This document shows, piece after piece, positions 61,370 to 64,000 of a DNA stretch of 64,000 nucleotides. Within the stretch, counting starts at the first letter, position 1, and each line of letters begins with the position of its first letter. Made by a program: the position numbers and the translations under genes. Below the pieces are notes generated by a model. That model was not told where the DNA came from, ran no database searches, and saw nothing but the letters and a program-made list of their open reading frames with translations. This DNA is from Pseudomonas putida (GTDB lineage Bacteria; Pseudomonadota; Gammaproteobacteria; Pseudomonadales; Pseudomonadaceae): assembly GCF_001636055.1 (NCBI RefSeq), contig NZ_CP011789.1, positions 3,410,001-3,474,000 of the forward strand. The letters are read 5' to 3'.

Positions 61370-62149
61370 TCAACCGCCGCTGCGGTAATGCCCTGGCGTG
61401 GCGGCCAGATGCTGCTTGAAGGCCCGCTGCAGATGCGCCTGATCGGCGAAGCCCGCCTCCAGCGCCACCTCGGCGATCCCGCGTCCGCGACGCAATTGCG
61501 CCCGGGCGTGCTGTACCCGCTGGTCGACCAGATACCCATGGGGCGTCAAGCCAAAGCGTCGGCGGAACGCGCGAATCAGATACGCCCGCGACAACCCCGC
61601 GGCGGCGCAGATATCGTCAAGGCTCAAAGGGTCGAGGCGATGGGCACGAATGAAGGCCGCTGCCGCTTCCAGACGCGGATGTGCCTGCGAATGCGCGCCG
61701 GGCGCTGCCTCAAGGTATCCCGGCAGTGCCTTGAAGAACGCCTTCAGCATCGTTTCACGGACCTCGGTATCGCCATCGAACAGCCCGGCGAAGAGCTGCA
61801 ACAGACGCGCATACAGCGCTGGCGACTCGCTGAAGGTTGCCTGGGGCAGGAGGAAGCCCTGCGCCTCAAGCCAGGGCAGGTCGACGTACAACATCAGGTA
61901 CGACCAGACTTCACCCTCGATCGGATTGCACGCATGTACCACACCGGGGTTCATCAACACCGTGGCGCCGGCCGAAAGCTCGCGCCAGGTATCGCCGGAC
62001 AGGTAGCTGCTGCGCCCGCCCGTCACCGCACCCACGGAAAAACCTTCATGCGAATGCGGGCCATAGCAGACCTGGCGACCATCTCCCACCCGCCGCGCCT
62101 CGACGAAGGGCAGCGCTGGATCGCGCCAGAACCGCGACACTTCGATCAT
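61370..62149 (-). CDS. AraC family regulator with cupin sensor domain
   Basis: A 259-residue regulator with an N-terminal AraC-type cupin (GPHSHEGFSVGAVTGGRSSYL; GATVLMNPGVVHACNP) and a C-terminal pair of HTHs from about 155 (LSLDDICAAAGLSRAYLIRAFRRRFGLTPHGYL; IAEVALEAGFADQAHLQRAFKQHLAATPGHYR). The ATG at 62149 is chosen because the longer frame would add a Ser/Arg-rich stretch antisense-like to the upstream gene. It begins ten bases after the XRE-cupin gene stop, so the two regulators are cotranscribed. It may control the convergent LysE gene. Confidence 0.87.
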   Translation of the reverse strand: MIEVSRFWRDPALPFVEARRVGDGRQVCYGPHSHEGFSVGAVTGGRSSYLSGDTWRELSAGATVLMNPGVVHACNPIEGEVWSYLMLYVDLPWLEAQGFLLPQATFSESPALYARLLQLFAGLFDGDTEVRETMLKAFFKALPGYLEAAPGAHSQAHPRLEAAAAFIRAHRLDPLSLDDICAAAGLSRAYLIRAFRRRFGLTPHGYLVDQRVQHARAQLRRGRGIAEVALEAGFADQAHLQRAFKQHLAATPGHYRSGG

Positions 62150-62159
62150 CGTCCCTGCC

Positions 62160-62702
62160 TCATGCCTCACCGCCTTGTACCACGACCAGCAACTGCGCCT
62201 GGCACTCACCGACCGAGCGCAGCCGATGCGGTGTCTGCGCGTTGAAATGCAGGGCATCGCCCTGCTCCAGCAAGACCCGCTCAGACATGAAATCGACCTC
62301 GACCTGGCCCGCATGGACGAACAGAAACTCCTCGCCCTGGTGCTCCTTGAACGTGGGATCACTGAAATCTCGGGGTGGCTGAACAAGAAAGGGTAACAGG
62401 CTGCGCTGCCCGATCTGTGACGTCAGCACCGTATAACCCGGGCCTGCACCATCACCTACCAGGGCCTGGCGCTCACCGCTGCGCACCAGGCTGTAGCGCG
62501 CCTGGAGAGTGTGATCTTCGGCAAACAATTCTTCGACATTGACGTTCAATGCCCTGGCCAGCTTCAACGCCGCCGCGATCGAAGGGGTGTTCAACCCACG
62601 CTCGACCTTCGACAAGTAGCTCTTGGTCATGCCGGATTTCTCAGCCAGCACCTCCAGGGTAATGCCCAGTTTCTTTCTCAGCAGTTTCAAGCGGATAGAC
62701 AT
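62160..62702 (-). CDS. XRE family regulator with cupin domain
   Basis: A 180-residue regulator. The N-terminal Cro/XRE HTH has KKLGITLEVLAEKSGMTKSYLSKVERG (about 9-35) and the C-terminal cupin starts around residue 105 (GEEFLFVHAGQVEVDFMSERVLL). I prefer the ATG at 62702: an in-frame ATG at 62753 would lie inside the operator and has no ribosome site. Relatives repress their own gene and an adjacent catabolic operon until a metabolite binds the cupin. Here the divergent class II aldolase and DapA-family genes are the likely target. Confidence 0.87.
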   Translation of the reverse strand: MSIRLKLLRKKLGITLEVLAEKSGMTKSYLSKVERGLNTPSIAAALKLARALNVNVEELFAEDHTLQARYSLVRSGERQALVGDGAGPGYTVLTSQIGQRSLLPFLVQPPRDFSDPTFKEHQGEEFLFVHAGQVEVDFMSERVLLEQGDALHFNAQTPHRLRSVGECQAQLLVVVQGGEA

Positions 62703-62737
62703 GCGGCGCGGTTTTCCCGTGTGAACGGCCTTGCTAA

Positions 62738-62774
62738 TGACACTTTGTGTCATGTAGATTGTTTTGTGTCATGT
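62738..62774. promoter_or_regulatory. Double operator between XRE regulator and aldolase gene
   Basis: TGACACTTTGTGTCA (62738-62752) is a perfect 15-base palindrome. The 12 bases TTTGTGTCATGT (62744-62755) recur 19 bases later at 62763-62774, so two operator half-sites lie on the same helix face about two turns apart. The position between divergent genes fits control of both by the XRE-cupin protein. Confidence 0.7.
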
Positions 62775-62853
62775 GATTGACCGCCCCTCTCCCGATCAAA
62801 GCAGCGGGGCGGGCAAGCACTGGCATCATCAGCACGCCACAGAGGATATCCCC

Positions 62854-63636
62854 ATGGCCAACACCCTGACACTCGGCAAAGAGCAACTGGTGCACAAAGC
62901 GCTGGCACAGATGCAAGGCTCACTCGCCGATAATACGTGGACTGTACGCGAAAAGCTGGCCCTGACCTGTCGAATTCTCTTCGACCATGGCCATGACTCG
63001 GGCCTGGCCGGGCAGATCAGCGCCCGCGGCCCGCAACCCGGCACGTTCTACACCCAGCAACTGGGCCTGGGCTTCGATGAGATCAGTGCCAGCAACCTGC
63101 TGCTGGTCAACGAAGACCTGGAGGTGCTCGAAGGCCAAGGCATGCCCAACCCCGCCAACCGCTTTCACAGCTGGGTGTACCGCGCCCGGCCAGATGTGAA
63201 CTGCATCATCCACACCCATCCCACCCACGTTGCCGCCCTGTCGATGCTGGAGGTGCCGCTGCAGGTCTCGCACATGGACCTGTGCCCGCTGTACGACGAT
63301 TGCGCGTTCCTCGGCGCCTGGCCTGGCGTACCGGTGGGCAACGAAGAAGGCGAGATCATCAGCCAGGCCCTGGGTGACAAGCGCGCCATCCTGCTTTCGC
63401 ACCACGGCCAGCTGTCCACGGGCACCAGTATCGAGCAGGCTTGCGTCTATGCCCAATTGATCGAACGCGCCGCGCGCCTTCAGTTGCTGGCGATGTCCGC
63501 CGGCAGCATCAAACCCATCGACCCGCAGCTTGGTCGTGAAGCCCACGACTGGATCGACCGCCCCAAGCGCCACGGCGCCTCGTTCAACTACTTCGCCCGG
63601 CAGAGCCTGCGCAAACACGCCAACTGCCTTGACTGA
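62854..63636 (+). CDS. Class II aldolase/adducin family protein
   Basis: A 260-residue Zn-dependent protein of the class II aldolase/adducin family, related to fuculose- and ribulose-phosphate aldolases and decarboxylases. Zn ligands are in CIIHTHPTHVAALS (HxH, about 126-128) and in LLSHHGQLSTGTS (about 185), with a glutamate-bearing VNEDLEVLEGQG before them. The N-terminal part has SGLAGQISARG in place of a sugar-phosphate loop, so the substrate may be an organic acid. AGAGGA is eight bases before the ATG at 62854. The DapA-family gene follows after 33 bases, so both probably act in one catabolic pathway. Confidence 0.87.
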   Translation: MANTLTLGKEQLVHKALAQMQGSLADNTWTVREKLALTCRILFDHGHDSGLAGQISARGPQPGTFYTQQLGLGFDEISASNLLLVNEDLEVLEGQGMPNPANRFHSWVYRARPDVNCIIHTHPTHVAALSMLEVPLQVSHMDLCPLYDDCAFLGAWPGVPVGNEEGEIISQALGDKRAILLSHHGQLSTGTSIEQACVYAQLIERAARLQLLAMSAGSIKPIDPQLGREAHDWIDRPKRHGASFNYFARQSLRKHANCLD

Positions 63637-63669
63637 CCCCTGAATGCCTTGCTTGCGGAGCCACCCATC

Positions 63670-64000
63670 ATGACCACAGAATTCCACGGCATCATCGGCT
63701 ACACCATCACCCCGTTCAGCCAGGACGGCGAACAGCTCGACCTGCCTGCCCTGGGCCAGTCCATCGATCGCCTCATCGACAGCGGCGTACACGCAATCGC
63801 CCCACTGGGCAGCACCGGTGAAGGCGCCTACCTGAGCGACGGCGAATGGCATCAAGTCGCTCAATACAGCCTCGAACGCATTGCCAAGCGCGTGCCCAGC
63901 ATCGTCAGCGTCTCCGACCTGACCACCGCTGGCGCGATCCGCCGCGCCCGCTTCGCCCAGCAGCACGGTGCCGATGCGGTGATGGTGCTGCCGTCAGCCT
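63670..64000 (+). CDS. DapA (dihydrodipicolinate synthase) family enzyme, partial
   Basis: The first 110 codons of a TIM-barrel class I (Schiff base) lyase are visible. The N-terminus IIGYTITPFSQDGEQLDLPAL and the phosphate/pyruvate-binding loop APLGSTGEGAYLSDGEW (about 44-60) are diagnostic; the catalytic Lys and Tyr lie beyond the right edge. A ggag precedes the ATG at 63670. Association with a class II aldolase and an XRE-cupin regulator suggests sugar-acid or keto-acid breakdown and not lysine synthesis. The gene is cut by the window end. Confidence 0.85.
   Translation, partial: MTTEFHGIIGYTITPFSQDGEQLDLPALGQSIDRLIDSGVHAIAPLGSTGEGAYLSDGEWHQVAQYSLERIAKRVPSIVSVSDLTTAGAIRRARFAQQHGADAVMVLPSA

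Overview
The window looks like chromosomal DNA of a fluorescent Pseudomonas, most likely of the P. putida group. The reasons are uniformly high GC with strong codon bias, pyoverdine maturation and uptake genes under exact PvdS-type promoters, a Fur-box-like site, a viscosin-family lipopeptide synthetase, an sfnECR sulfur operon, and the Pseudomonas-typical small families DUF1652 and DUF6555. The species-group assignment is inference. I saw no tRNA, rRNA, IS element, prophage or CRISPR array.

Region 1 (1-21073, minus strand) holds two giant translationally coupled NRPS genes. The specificity codes I read from the adenylation domains are Thr-Val-Leu-Ser in the first protein and Leu-Ser-(next A domain cut by the window edge) in the second. 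With a separate Leu-Glu starter protein this is the order of the viscosin/WLIP cyclic lipononapeptides, so these are best called wlpB/wlpC (viscB/viscC) and not pyoverdine synthetases, although they sit next to pvd genes.

Region 2 (21074-24307) is a divergent sfnECR operon (FMN reductase, flavin monooxygenase, sigma-54 activator) behind a textbook -24/-12 promoter. Region 3 (24371-33632) is the pyoverdine block: pvdM-pvdN-pvdO, then pvdA-pvdE, then the receptor gene fpvA. pvdM and pvdA are each preceded by an exact TAAAT-N16-CGT iron-starvation box, and fpvA by a Fur-like box. PvdA supplies hydroxyornithine, PvdE exports the acylated precursor, PvdM/N/O mature it in the periplasm, and FpvA takes up the ferri-siderophore.

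Region 4 (33868-43985) is mixed: an aldo/keto reductase and MFS exporter, a zeta-toxin-like toxin-antitoxin pair, a DUF1348 protein, then a LysR regulator divergent from a compact YqcI/YcgG - LysE exporter - SGNH-like operon. That operon may make and export a small molecule and is the best candidate here for an undescribed system. A Sel1-like protein, a ureidoglycine aminohydrolase and a periplasmic START protein follow.

Region 5 (44097-54267) contains a sulfonate/nitrate-type ABC importer, several small proteins (one preceded by a possible 20-residue His-rich coupled peptide), a pirin, a TPR protein and two convergent hybrid histidine kinases. Region 6 (54268-60517) has hppD between two CSS-domain membrane proteins, one complete with an EAL domain and one lacking any output domain, followed by rarD and a TerC-CBS protein. 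Region 7 (60780-64000) has a LysE exporter, tandem AraC and XRE-cupin regulators, a repeated operator, and a divergent class II aldolase plus DapA-family gene that runs off the right edge.
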